DNA from: Niabella beijingensis
GTDB lineage: Bacteria > Bacteroidota > Bacteroidia > Chitinophagales > Chitinophagaceae
DNA: 64,000 bases
Direction of reading: 5' to 3'
Assembly: GCF_020034665.1 (NCBI RefSeq)
Contig: NZ_JAIQDI010000001.1
Span: 2,108,001-2,172,000, forward strand
Positions within the stretch are counted from its first letter, which is position 1, and each line of letters starts with the position of its first letter. Of the stretch, positions 24,268 through 32,489 are shown piece after piece. Both the position numbers and the translations under genes were made by a program. The notes beneath the pieces were generated by a model that did not search any database, had not been told where the DNA came from, and was given only the letters and a program-made list of their open reading frames with translations.

Positions 24268-25203
24268 ATGAAAGAAAAAGTGATCATTACAGGAAATGCA
24301 CATCCCATATTGCAGGAAACCCTTGCAGAGAAAGGATTTGCCGTTTCCTATCTACCCAAAATCACCTATGAGGAGCTGATGGCGCAGGCGCAGGATATCA
24401 CAGGGCTGGTACTGACCACCCGCATTACGGTAGACAGGGCACTGATCGATGCCGCCCCTTCCCTCAAATGGATCGGCCGGCTGGGCAGTGGTATGGAACT
24501 CATCGATGTGCCCTATGCACAAAGCAGGGATATCCTTTGCGTAAGCAGTCCGGAAGGCAACCGTAATGCCGTTGCAGAACAAAGTCTCGGCATGCTGCTG
24601 ATGCTGCTCAATAAAATGAACATCGCTGTTCCCGAAGTACAGCAGCTGATCTGGAAACGGGAAGAGAACCGGGGTACAGAACTCTCGGGTAAAACGGTAG
24701 GCATCATCGGCTATGGCAATACCGGCGGCGCTTTTACCCGGTTACTGCAGCCTTTTAACGTGACCGTGCTTGCTTATGATAAATTCAAAAATGATTTTGC
24801 ACACGATTTTATAAAAGAAGCTTCCCTCGAACAGGTCTGCCGCTACTCAGATGTGATCAGCTTTAATGTGCCGCTTACTGCAGACACCCGGGGAATGCTT
24901 ACGCTGGAGCTGATGCAAACCATGCAGCAAAAACCCGTTATCCTTAATGCCAGCCGCGGAAAAGTCATCCATCTCCCCACACTTGCCGAAGGACTAAAAC
25001 AGGGTCTGATCTCCGGTGCCTGTCTGGATGTACTGGAAAATGAGAAACTCGACACCTATACACCGGAGGAAAAAGAAACACTGCAATGGCTTCTGAATCA
25101 GTCCAATGTGATCATCACACCCCATATTGCAGGTTATAGCCATGAGGCATTTTTGAAAATGGCTACGGTTCTGTTAAAAAAGTTAGGCATAAAGGAATTC
25201 TGA
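24268..25203 (+). CDS. D-isomer-specific 2-hydroxyacid dehydrogenase (SerA-like)
   Basis: 311 residues. Rossmann NAD-binding core GIIGYGNTGGAF, then the catalytic set: Arg in LNASRGKVIHL, Glu near CLDVLENEKLDTY and His in ITPHIAGYSHEA. No ACT regulatory domain, so shorter than classical SerA. Probably acts on 3-phosphoglycerate or a related 2-hydroxyacid; specificity not decidable. TTG 3 nt upstream is in frame, but ATG 24268 (KEKVIITGNAH) is preferred. Confidence 0.9.
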   Translation: MKEKVIITGNAHPILQETLAEKGFAVSYLPKITYEELMAQAQDITGLVLTTRITVDRALIDAAPSLKWIGRLGSGMELIDVPYAQSRDILCVSSPEGNRNAVAEQSLGMLLMLLNKMNIAVPEVQQLIWKREENRGTELSGKTVGIIGYGNTGGAFTRLLQPFNVTVLAYDKFKNDFAHDFIKEASLEQVCRYSDVISFNVPLTADTRGMLTLELMQTMQQKPVILNASRGKVIHLPTLAEGLKQGLISGACLDVLENEKLDTYTPEEKETLQWLLNQSNVIITPHIAGYSHEAFLKMATVLLKKLGIKEF

Positions 25204-25214
25204 GCCTTTTTAAT

Positions 25215-25300
25215 TATATTTGTTTATATAGGTAAATGCAACGCTTCAGTTCTGATCTGAGGCGTTGTTATTTTTTTCTGTTTATTCTAAAGAAACGCAT
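25215..25300 (+). promoter_or_regulatory. greA leader: promoter followed by an intrinsic-terminator-like hairpin
   Basis: TATATTTG at 25215-25222 matches TAnnTTTG. About 17 nt downstream CAACGCTTCAG (25239-25249) pairs with CTGAGGCGTTG (25257-25267; one G-U), followed by TTATTTTTTT, then 21 nt later the greA ATG at 25301. A transcript from this promoter would meet a terminator before greA. The same hairpin could end the preceding gene. Confidence 0.6.
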
Positions 25301-25771
25301 ATGACGATACAATATGTAACAAAGGAAACATTAGAGCAAATGAAGGAAGAGCTGCAGCACATGAAGGGTGTGGAGCGGCCTGCAGCCAGCAAGGCTATTG
25401 CCGAAGCACGTGAAAAAGGAGATCTGAAAGAAAATGCGGAGTATGACGCCGCAAAGGAGGCCCAGGGCATTCTTGAAGCCAAGATCGCTGCACTGGAAGG
25501 TGCCCTTGCAAATGCCCGTGTGGTAGATGAATCTACTATTGATACCAGTAAGGTGTCGATCCTGACCAAAGTAAAACTGACCAATCTGAAAACAAAAAAA
25601 CAGGTCATTTACCAGCTGGTAAGTGAACAGGAAGCCGACTTAAAAGCCGGGAAAATATCCATCACCTCTCCCATCGGAAAAGGCATCCTGGGTAAAGAAC
25701 CGGGTGATGTAGCTGATGTACAGGCCCCTGCAGGTGTGATCCAGTTTAAGATTGAAGAGATTTCGATATAA
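25301..25771 (+). CDS. greA: Transcription elongation factor GreA
   Basis: 156 residues. N-terminal coiled coil (residues about 5-75) with the tip acidic residues in EKGDLKENAEYDAAKEAQG that enter the RNA polymerase secondary channel and stimulate transcript cleavage; C-terminal FKBP-like domain ending PAGVIQFKIEEISI. An in-frame ATG at 25265 lies within the terminator T tract region, so ATG 25301 (MTIQYVTKETLEQ) was chosen. Confidence 0.96.
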   Translation: MTIQYVTKETLEQMKEELQHMKGVERPAASKAIAEAREKGDLKENAEYDAAKEAQGILEAKIAALEGALANARVVDESTIDTSKVSILTKVKLTNLKTKKQVIYQLVSEQEADLKAGKISITSPIGKGILGKEPGDVADVQAPAGVIQFKIEEISI

Positions 25772-25786
25772 TTTTTTTGCCACCGG

Positions 25787-25834
25787 CTGCAGTGCATCGC
25801 CGGGCTTTACTTGTGTCACTCACTTGCACTGCAG
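25787..25834. repeat. 10-bp inverted repeat behind greA
   Basis: CTGCAGTGCA (25787-25796) and TGCACTGCAG (25825-25834) are perfect inverted copies separated by 28 nt. Lies between greA and the terminator at 25853; may be a second RNA stem of the 3' UTR. Confidence 0.5.
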
Positions 25835-25852
25835 TACATTTCTCAACTTTTT

Positions 25853-25875
25853 AAACCGCGCGATGCGCGGTTTTT
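25853..25875. terminator. Bidirectional terminator between greA and the next gene
   Basis: AAACCGCGC GAT GCGCGGTTTTT: a 9-bp GC-rich stem with a 3-nt loop and T tract, between convergent genes. Confidence 0.88.
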
Positions 25876-25885
25876 ATTTTATCCG

Positions 25886-26980
25886 CTACCTGTCCTGTAA
25901 ATACGGTGCGGGGATCATCGGCGTTCCCTTTGGAAAAAATACTCCGTTATAATCAAAATAAAAAAAACTTCCGGAGCCGGCATCCCTTACCTGGAGCAAC
26001 GCGTTCTTTGCCCCCGGTATACCAATGTACCGGTAATCCATCCTTTTTCTAAAAACCGGCCGATGGCCATTGGAGGTGGTCTGCTCCAGACTTAGCAACC
26101 GGAGTTCTGAATCAGCGGGATTCTTTCTTTCAAAAACGGAGAAGGTCTCATTCAGTTTTTCGCGGCCCTGATGCACCTGCCGGATCACCCGGTTCTTAAC
26201 CGCCGGCGGAGCCGGCATCATTCCCCGCAGCAATACCTCTTTCCCAAATATCATTCCGATCGCTTCCGGGTTGTATGCGGCTGTTCCCAGCTTTTTAAAA
26301 TCCGCATTATAAATCGCTACCTGGCCTGGCGATGAGGAGATCCCGTAAATACCGTTCTCCCGCCGGTTGATCACATCTGCTGTCCCCGTCACATACCCGG
26401 TCAATAAAGAAATGGAATCATCCGTTTGCAGTACCATATCGTAGCTTTCAAAAGGCGGTAAGGTGCTTACTTTTTCAAATCCACGACCGGCATCCAGCAA
26501 CTCATAGGTATTGTCTTCTTTTAAACCAAAAACAAACCCCTTACTTTTTTGCAGCTCATTGTCCCAGCGCCCTTCAGTGGCATCAAACTTCCGGTATACC
26601 ACCGGCAGTTCTATAACATGGTCTGCTTCTATATTCACCAGCCGCGAACGGCCTTCCTTCCAGAAATGATACCAGCGGGCCCTTCCGTCTTCCAGTGCAC
26701 CGGTTTCTTCATCCAGCTTACCATAGTTTTTTTCAGCAGCGGTAACAGCATCCATCACCATATCATGCTCCTCCTCCGGCATAATAAAAATATATGCTTT
26801 GAAGTCCCCTGCAACATAATACCCGGCAGCAAAACCCGGTTCGCGGATCAATGTACCGGTAGTATCCATCAGCCCGGTCTTGTTATTGTATTTAAACGGT
26901 ACATATACAGGACGCTGCTGCGCATCCGCCTTTATTCCCCATAACAGCAACAACAGCAACGGAAGGATCTGTATTTTCAT
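25886..26980 (-). CDS. Exported protein of unknown function
   Basis: 364 residues, signal peptide (KIQILPLLLLLLWGIKADAQ). Not recognised. The N-terminal part VPFKYNNKTGLMDTTGTLI has the look of a WG-type repeat (YNNKTGLMDTxG), and similar G-x-F-x-D-x-x-G patterns recur at the end (FFYFDYNGVFFPKGTPMI), so a beta-rich repeat protein is plausible. No membrane helix after the signal, no cysteine motif. Diverges from the HIT gene. Confidence 0.78.
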   Translation of the reverse strand: MKIQILPLLLLLLWGIKADAQQRPVYVPFKYNNKTGLMDTTGTLIREPGFAAGYYVAGDFKAYIFIMPEEEHDMVMDAVTAAEKNYGKLDEETGALEDGRARWYHFWKEGRSRLVNIEADHVIELPVVYRKFDATEGRWDNELQKSKGFVFGLKEDNTYELLDAGRGFEKVSTLPPFESYDMVLQTDDSISLLTGYVTGTADVINRRENGIYGISSSPGQVAIYNADFKKLGTAAYNPEAIGMIFGKEVLLRGMMPAPPAVKNRVIRQVHQGREKLNETFSVFERKNPADSELRLLSLEQTTSNGHRPVFRKRMDYRYIGIPGAKNALLQVRDAGSGSFFYFDYNGVFFPKGTPMIPAPYLQDR

Positions 26981-27036
26981 ATATATAGCTCCGGTAATCT
27001 GGAACCGCTAAATTACCCGTTTCTGGTTAAAAAAGG

Positions 27037-27044
27037 TAAATTTG
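27037..27044 (+). promoter_or_regulatory. -7 element of the HIT gene
   Basis: TAAATTTG matches TAnnTTTG, 16 nt before the ATG at 27061. Confidence 0.45.
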
Positions 27045-27060
27045 GGCAAACACATGTTTT

Positions 27061-27450
27061 ATGACCATCTTTTCAAAAATAATCGCCGGAGAGATCCCTT
27101 CCTATAAAATTGCCGAAGACGATCAGTTCATTGCCTTTTTAGATATTATGCCGCTTCGCAAAGGCCATACACTGGTAGTTCCCAAGATCGAGATAGACAA
27201 ATTATTTGATGTGCCGGATGCCTATCTTTCCGGTTTGCTGGTGTTTGCAAAGCCCATTGCCAGGGCCATTGAAAAAAGTTTCGACTGCAACCGCTGCGGC
27301 GTAAGCGTGGTGGGTATTGAAGTGCCGCATGCGCATGTACATCTTATTCCGCTTAATGATGCCAACGACGTGAATTTTCTGCAGCCCAAGCTCAAATTAT
27401 CTCCCGAAGAAATGAAGGCGGTACAGGAGGTCATCGTAAAAAACCTGTAA
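27061..27450 (+). CDS. HIT family nucleotide hydrolase/transferase
   Basis: 129 residues, HINT-type purine nucleoside phosphoramidase family. The His triad is VPHAHVHLIPL near residue 95; the N-terminal IFSKIIAGEIPSYKIAED and FLDIMPLRKGHTLVVPK are typical. An ATG at 27054 is out of frame, so 27061 is the start. Converges on the tryptophanase gene with 3 bp between stops. Confidence 0.93.
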   Translation: MTIFSKIIAGEIPSYKIAEDDQFIAFLDIMPLRKGHTLVVPKIEIDKLFDVPDAYLSGLLVFAKPIARAIEKSFDCNRCGVSVVGIEVPHAHVHLIPLNDANDVNFLQPKLKLSPEEMKAVQEVIVKNL

Positions 27451-27453
27451 GGT

Positions 27454-28830
27454 TTAATCAACAGGCCTCAGTTTTGCCGTAAAATGACGTAGCAGCGGGG
27501 CTTCATATACAATCTCATACCCGCGGATCTCCTGCCTTTTTGTAAACACGTCGATAATGATCTCCGCCACATAATCGATATGACTCTGAGTATATACCCG
27601 GCGGGGTACGGCCAGCCGCACCAGCTCCATCTGCGCCGGTACCAGCGCTCCGTCTGCCGAATATTTTCCAAACATCAGTGAACCGATCTCTACGCTGCGG
27701 ATCCCTCCTTCCAGATAAAGTGCATTGCTTAACGCAAGACCCGGATACTGATGCACGGGTATGTGCGGCAGAAAGGCCCGGGCGTCCAGGTATATTGCAT
27801 GTCCGCCAACAGGCTTTACAAAGGGAATACCCTCCGCCTCCAGTTTCTCGCCAATGTATTCCATGCTGCGGATGCGGTACTTCAGATAATGTTCATCCAT
27901 AATTTCTTCGAGTCCCACTGCTATTGCCTCAAGGTCGCGCCCTGCAAGGCCTCCGTAAGTGGGGAAGCCCTCGGTGATCACCAAAAGGTTCCGGCACTCC
28001 TGTGTAAGAATTTCATCGTTCAATGCCAGAAATCCGCCGATATTGGCAAATGCATCCTTTTTCGCACTCATGGTGCAGCCGTCCGCATAAGAAAAAAGCT
28101 CGTTGGCGATTTCCTGTATCGATTTTGAAGCATACCCTTCCTCCCGCTGTTTTATAAAGTAACAATTCTCCGCAAAACGACAGGCATCAATAAAAAAAGC
28201 AACGCCATGCTTTTTGCAGATACGGCTTGCGGCGCGGATATTTTCCATACTCACGGGCTGCCCGCCCCCCGAATTATTGGTGATGGTAATTATACACATG
28301 GCAATGTGCGCTGCGCCTTTTTCCACTATTGTTTTTTCCAGCAGGTCCAGGTCGATGTTTCCTTTAAAGGGCGCCGGTACCGAAGGCTGCTTCCCCGCTT
28401 CGGTTAAGAGGTCGATGCCTGTTGCGCCGGAAAACTCAATATTGGCGCGGGTGGTATCAAACAGTGTGTTGCTCAAAAAGTAACGTCCCTTTCCGCCGGT
28501 AAGGGTAAATACTATTTTTTCCGAAGCCCTTCCCTGGTGGGTGGGAATAATGTATTGCATACCGGTGATCTTTTTTACCGCCGCTTCAAAACGGTAAAAA
28601 CTTTTACTGCCGGCATAAGATTCATCACCTTCCATCATAGCTGCCCATTGCCGGCTGCTCATGGCTGATGTGCCGCTGTCTGTAAGCAGATCGATGAGTA
28701 CATCATCTGCATGAATCAGAAAAGGATTGAAGAATGCGGTTTCCAGGATCTGTTCCCGCTGCTGCCGGGTGGTGAAATGCAATGGTTCTACCGATTTGAT
28801 ACGGAAGGGTTCTATAATGGTCTTTGCCAT
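27454..28830 (-). CDS. tnaA: Tryptophanase
   Basis: PLP-dependent beta-eliminating lyase: L-tryptophan to indole, pyruvate and ammonia. 458 residues. PLP lysine in CTMSAKKDAF (Lys257 or 258), phosphate-binding THQGRASE, NNSGGGQPVS, and the C-terminal block VEIGSLMFGKY then RLAVPRRVYTQSHIDYV. The VEIGS segment is the tryptophanase form (tyrosine phenol-lyases have MERG), so tnaA is preferred. No Trp-containing leader peptide was found upstream. Indole signalling is a likely consequence, but no trp or permease gene is adjacent. Confidence 0.9.
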   Translation of the reverse strand: MAKTIIEPFRIKSVEPLHFTTRQQREQILETAFFNPFLIHADDVLIDLLTDSGTSAMSSRQWAAMMEGDESYAGSKSFYRFEAAVKKITGMQYIIPTHQGRASEKIVFTLTGGKGRYFLSNTLFDTTRANIEFSGATGIDLLTEAGKQPSVPAPFKGNIDLDLLEKTIVEKGAAHIAMCIITITNNSGGGQPVSMENIRAASRICKKHGVAFFIDACRFAENCYFIKQREEGYASKSIQEIANELFSYADGCTMSAKKDAFANIGGFLALNDEILTQECRNLLVITEGFPTYGGLAGRDLEAIAVGLEEIMDEHYLKYRIRSMEYIGEKLEAEGIPFVKPVGGHAIYLDARAFLPHIPVHQYPGLALSNALYLEGGIRSVEIGSLMFGKYSADGALVPAQMELVRLAVPRRVYTQSHIDYVAEIIIDVFTKRQEIRGYEIVYEAPLLRHFTAKLRPVD

Positions 28831-28908
28831 AACTGTTTTTTGGATTTTCAGATAAAATAAAAAATGCCGGGAGTAAAAAGGAAAGCGGCATCCAAAAAAC
28901 AGATCCGC

Positions 28909-28928
28909 TTCCTGCAGGAGTGCAGGAA
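28909..28928. promoter_or_regulatory. Perfect hairpin upstream of tnaA
   Basis: TTCCTGCA GGAG TGCAGGAA: 8-bp perfect stem with a 4-nt loop, 79-98 bp upstream of the tnaA start. It could be an operator or a leader hairpin; no Trp codon-rich ORF accompanies it. Confidence 0.4.
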
Positions 28929-29010
28929 ACTAAGTAGGACTCTTAATTACTTTTTGCCAGAGCGGAAGCATACACAATATTAAGAAAAAAATCAAGACCG
29001 GCAGACCTAG

Positions 29011-29045
29011 CAGACCTATGAGGTTTTAAAAACCTCATAGGTCTG
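29011..29045. repeat. 17-bp perfect palindrome between DinB and tnaA genes
   Basis: CAGACCTATGAGGTTTT (29011-29027) and its exact complement at 29029-29045 with a single central A. Preceded by a partial direct copy GCAGACCTAG. The T/A tract is in the stem centre, not after it, so it looks more like a mobile or REP-type palindrome than a terminator. The core AAAACCT-n-AGG resembles the terminator stem at 1757-1787. Confidence 0.6.
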
Positions 29046-29050
29046 CCGGA

Positions 29051-29545
29051 CTAAAACGATTCGTCCGCGCTGGGGCCATAGCTTCCGGGAATGGGAATAT
29101 CCAGTAAGCGAAGGAACACGCCCAGCTGTGCGCGATGGTGGATGATCTGCGATAAGGACATCCGGATGACGTCTGCTTTCGGATCATTGCTGTAAATTGT
29201 TTCTCCCTTGCGCATTGTCCAGGGTTTATCCAGTACCTCATCCGTTGCTTTTGCCAGGTTCTCACGGCCGTCCAGTACACTTTTTTCAAACAGGTCCACC
29301 AGTGCCTTCGTATCATTGATGGGTGTGGGTTTATAGTCCATCGTGGCAAAATCGATCCCATCGGTATTCAGCGCCATACTTACCCAGGCGGGCAGCTCCG
29401 CAATATGTGTTGCCAGCTGACGCACCGTCATGCTTTTGGGATGGGGCTGCCAGTCGTATTTATCATCCGGTACAATGGCCAGAAACTTACGGGTGGTGGC
29501 GATCTCTTTTTCAAAGTCGCGCTGAAAAACTTCAACTCGGTTCAT
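29051..29545 (-). CDS. DinB family protein
   Basis: 164 residues, four-helix bundle of the DinB/YfiT type. Candidate metal ligands: His in RQLATHIAEL and the pair in SQIIHHRAQLGVFLR, which fits the usual three-His site. Family members in Bacillota are DNA-damage induced or act as thiol-dependent enzymes; role here unknown. Confidence 0.9.
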   Translation of the reverse strand: MNRVEVFQRDFEKEIATTRKFLAIVPDDKYDWQPHPKSMTVRQLATHIAELPAWVSMALNTDGIDFATMDYKPTPINDTKALVDLFEKSVLDGRENLAKATDEVLDKPWTMRKGETIYSNDPKADVIRMSLSQIIHHRAQLGVFLRLLDIPIPGSYGPSADESF

Positions 29546-29579
29546 AATGATTCTATTTTTAGTTTAATGAATAAAATAT

Positions 29580-29825
29580 TCAGAGCAGTATTGCTGCAGC
29601 ATATCCCTCCTGCTGCATAAAGCGCGCGATCAGTGCGGCGTCTACCGGGATCTGCGCTTCAACACGCAATACCCGGTCGCAATCCTCCAGATCAAAGCTG
29701 ATCCTCGAATGCGGCAGCAATTTTTCCAGTGCCCTTTTCAACCGGTTGGCAACCGGCTTGTTTACCACATTGGTCTTAAATACTTCTACGGAAGCGCTTA
29801 TCTTAAGATCGTGAACTGGCATCAT
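29580..29825 (-). CDS. Small conserved protein, HMA-like fold without the CxxC site
   Basis: 81 residues. Not a named family that I recognise. The pattern SASVEVFKTNVV, ALEKLLPHSRISFDLEDCDR, VLRVEA, ALIARFMQQEGYAAAIL follows the beta-alpha-beta-beta-alpha-beta order of heavy-metal-associated domains, but the metal-binding CxxC is absent. The second Met (MPVHDLK) may be the true start. Downstream gap 29826-30008 (183 bp) shows nothing recognisable. Confidence 0.65.
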   Translation of the reverse strand: MMPVHDLKISASVEVFKTNVVNKPVANRLKRALEKLLPHSRISFDLEDCDRVLRVEAQIPVDAALIARFMQQEGYAAAILL

Positions 29826-30008
29826 TTGAACACAAGGTAAAACAGGGCAGTGACAGCAGTATGTCAGCAGTTTTCAGAGTGGTCCTGATAAAATAAAATA
29901 CGGGCAGCGGGTCCCGTGTTTTATTGCCGCATCGCTGTCCATGTATGCGGAGTCGTGCGGATATGCACTGCAGCCGAACCGGGAGACTGGTGCCGGCGCT
30001 ATAATTCT

Positions 30009-30590
30009 TTATTTGCGTATTTTATCCGGGTTCTTTTTTATAAAATCTTCCCAGCCTTTAAATCCGGCGGCGGCTTTTACGGGGCTGCTGATCTGGTAGT
30101 GATGACAAAGAGCTACGGCCAGTGCATCTGTGGCATCAAAATATTCCGGTGCTTCTTTTAAGGAAAGGATCTGCTGCAGCATTTTCCATACCTGTTCTTT
30201 GGCCGCATTTCCGTTGCCGGTAACCGCCTGTTTGATCTTCCGGGGTGAATACTCCGTAACAGGGAGGTTAAAATGCATGGCAGCAGCAATGGCAACCCCC
30301 TGGGCACGGCCCAGTTTGAGCATGCTTTGCACATTTTTTCCGAAAAAGGGCGCTTCAATCGCAAATTCATGGGGTTTATAGGTGTGGATCAGCTCGGTCA
30401 CTTTTTCATGGATCCGGCTCAGCCGTTCATAGTTGCTCAAACGGGCAGAAAACTTTACAGCATGCATTTCATGCAGCCGTATTTTCTGACGGGAACATTC
30501 AATAATGCTGTACCCCATTATCAGGGTTCCCGGGTCAATGCCCAATATTATTTTGGCAGCGGTTTGCAAACTGGATACTATTTTTACCAA
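30009..30590 (-). CDS. ruvC: Crossover junction endodeoxyribonuclease RuvC
   Basis: Resolves Holliday junctions with RuvAB. 193 residues, RNase H fold: first catalytic Asp in ILGIDPGTLIMGYSII, Glu in EFAIEAPFFGKN, and the last acids in YFDATDALAVALCHHYQ. Also SPRKIKQAVTGNGNAAKEQV, which is diagnostic. Starts only 6 bp from the divergent gene. Confidence 0.96.
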   Translation of the reverse strand: MVKIVSSLQTAAKIILGIDPGTLIMGYSIIECSRQKIRLHEMHAVKFSARLSNYERLSRIHEKVTELIHTYKPHEFAIEAPFFGKNVQSMLKLGRAQGVAIAAAMHFNLPVTEYSPRKIKQAVTGNGNAAKEQVWKMLQQILSLKEAPEYFDATDALAVALCHHYQISSPVKAAAGFKGWEDFIKKNPDKIRK

Positions 30591-30596
30591 GAATTC

Positions 30597-31598
30597 ATGA
30601 AGGTCAACAAAAATATCAAAATATTCTTCAATTATTTTTTAGGCCCGCTGCTGTTCCTCTGGCTGTGCTGGTCTATTTATAACCAGGTGCGGGAGCAGGA
30701 AGGGTTGGCCGATTCCTGGGAACAGATCAAAGCTTCGCTGACCAGCTCAAAGATCATTTATCTTGTGGCTGTCATCCTGCTGATGCTGCTGAACTGGATG
30801 GTGGAGGCCTATAAATGGCGGCTGGCCATGAAAAGCCTGCAGCCGATGTCGCTGCTCCGTGCTTTTAAAGCTACATTATCCGGGGTTTCGTTTTCGGTTT
30901 CCACCCCCAACAGTATCGGGGATTATGTAGGCAGGATCCTTTATGTAGATGAAGGCAAGCGCATCAAGGCCGTTACACTTACTGTTCTGAGTAATACCAG
31001 CCAGCTGCTGATCACGGTTTGGGTCGGACTTTTTTCGCTTTATTCCCTGAAAGATGCCATTATTCATGCAAAGATCGTTTCCCCCCTCTGGCTGGATGCG
31101 TTATTATATGTTGTGGCATTCGGTGGCCTGCTGCTGCTGCTGTTCTATTTCCGCATTTCCTGGATGGCGAAATGGATCTCCCGGCTCCCTTCCGGGAAAA
31201 AATTTTCCTGGTCCATTGAGGCGCTGGAGCAGTTTAATGCAACGGTACTGCTGCGTTTATTGTCTTTATCCATAACAAGGTTTTGTATTTTTATTATACA
31301 GTATTTTTTACTGTTTCAGCTGTTCGAAGTGGCGATTCCATTCGGGCAGGCCTGGATGGGAGTGAGTGTATTGTTTTTGATCCTTGCGATCATTCCGACA
31401 ATCGCGCTGTTTACCGATCTGAGTGTAAGAGGGAGTCTGAGCCTGACAATATTAGGATTATTTAACGCGAATCAATTGGGTATTAGCTTAACTTCGGCTA
31501 GCATTTGGTTAATTAACCTGGTAATACCGGCACTTATTGGCAGCGTGCTGGTATTGGGTATTAAAAAAATATTTAAGAGCAAACATGAAAGCGCTTAG
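30597..31598 (+). CDS. YbhN/AglD-type membrane protein (LPG synthase TM-like)
   Basis: 333 residues with 7-8 membrane helices. FKATLSGVSFSVSTPNSIGD and YVGRILYVDEGKRI match the UPF0104/lysylphosphatidylglycerol synthetase transmembrane family, thought to move lipids or lipid-linked intermediates. An upstream open frame runs through antisense ruvC; ATG 30597 (KVNKNIKIFFNYFLGPLLF) starts right before the first helix and is the real start. Confidence 0.88.
   Translation: MKVNKNIKIFFNYFLGPLLFLWLCWSIYNQVREQEGLADSWEQIKASLTSSKIIYLVAVILLMLLNWMVEAYKWRLAMKSLQPMSLLRAFKATLSGVSFSVSTPNSIGDYVGRILYVDEGKRIKAVTLTVLSNTSQLLITVWVGLFSLYSLKDAIIHAKIVSPLWLDALLYVVAFGGLLLLLFYFRISWMAKWISRLPSGKKFSWSIEALEQFNATVLLRLLSLSITRFCIFIIQYFLLFQLFEVAIPFGQAWMGVSVLFLILAIIPTIALFTDLSVRGSLSLTILGLFNANQLGISLTSASIWLINLVIPALIGSVLVLGIKKIFKSKHESA
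30608..30615 (-). promoter_or_regulatory. -7 element of ruvC inside the neighbouring gene
   Basis: CAAAAATA on the plus strand (TATTTTTG on the minus strand) matches TAnnTTTG, 18 nt from the ruvC start codon and inside the first codons of the YbhN-like gene, so the two divergent genes overlap in their control regions. Confidence 0.45.
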
Positions 31599-32409
31599 TT
31601 TATTTCTGGCCCCGTTTTTTGTATTATTTGCCACCGGCAGCAAAACAACACCTGCACCATCAGCAGCGCCGGTTGTTGCAGGAGCCTGTTCCATCCCCAA
31701 TACCGCATTTCAGCCGGGGGAAAAAGTAGGTTTTACCGTTGGTTATAGTGTAGCCGGGGCCTTTGTGCCCGCCGGAACCGGATCCTTTTACATCACCATG
31801 GAAAAGCTGAACGGCCGTTCTGTATATCATATAACCGGAACCGGCCGCACACTCTCTTCCTATGAATGGGCCTATAAAGCCAATGACACTTATGAGACCT
31901 ATGTAGATGTAGAAACATTTCAGCCATTGAAATTCATCCGCAATATTAATGAAGGGGGGTATAAAAAATATCAGAATGTGAGCTTTAATAAATCCGCCAA
32001 CACAGCGATCAGCAATGAGGGGGTGTTTAAAGTTCCGGCCTGTGTGCACGATGTGGTCAGCTCTGTGTTTTATGCCCGTAATGTGGACTATAACAGCCTG
32101 AAACCCGGCGACAAAGTGCCTTTCAGCGTTTTCCTGGACAATGAGGTCTTTGGTATGTATATCCGGTATATGGGCAAGGAAACCATCACTACCAAATACG
32201 GAAAATTCAAAGCCATAAAGATCAAACCCCTTACGATCAAAGGAACCATTTTTGAGGGAGGTGAAAAGATGACGGTATGGATAACCGATGATGCCAACCG
32301 GGTACCCATACGGGTGGAAAGTCCAATTATAGTAGGTAAGGTGAAGATCGATATGACCAGCTTTGAAGGACTGAAGAGCCCGATGACAGCACTGGTTAAA
32401 AAGAATTAA
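31585..32409 (+). CDS. DUF3108 family exported protein
   Basis: 274 residues. Signal peptide (KALSLFLAPFFVLFATGS), then beta-rich DUF3108 domain: FQPGEKVGFTVGYSVAGAFV, ITGTGRTLSSYEWAYKANDTYET, VWITDDANRVPIRVESPIIVGKVKIDM. Overlaps the end of the YbhN-like gene by 14 bp, so translationally coupled. An upstream ATG at 31537 lies within that gene and was rejected. Periplasmic; function unknown. Confidence 0.9.
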   Translation: MKALSLFLAPFFVLFATGSKTTPAPSAAPVVAGACSIPNTAFQPGEKVGFTVGYSVAGAFVPAGTGSFYITMEKLNGRSVYHITGTGRTLSSYEWAYKANDTYETYVDVETFQPLKFIRNINEGGYKKYQNVSFNKSANTAISNEGVFKVPACVHDVVSSVFYARNVDYNSLKPGDKVPFSVFLDNEVFGMYIRYMGKETITTKYGKFKAIKIKPLTIKGTIFEGGEKMTVWITDDANRVPIRVESPIIVGKVKIDMTSFEGLKSPMTALVKKN

Positions 32410-32489
32410 CTAGAAAGCGGCTGGTTGAGGGTGAGAAGTGAAATAAGCTGAAGTCTCAAATCTCAATTCCCATTTCTAAAAGCTGATCG

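Noticed and set aside
28703..28891. 62-residue ORF overlapping the tnaA start as a tnaC-like leader
   Set aside because: It has no Trp codon, overlaps tnaA in another frame, and does not resemble TnaC.
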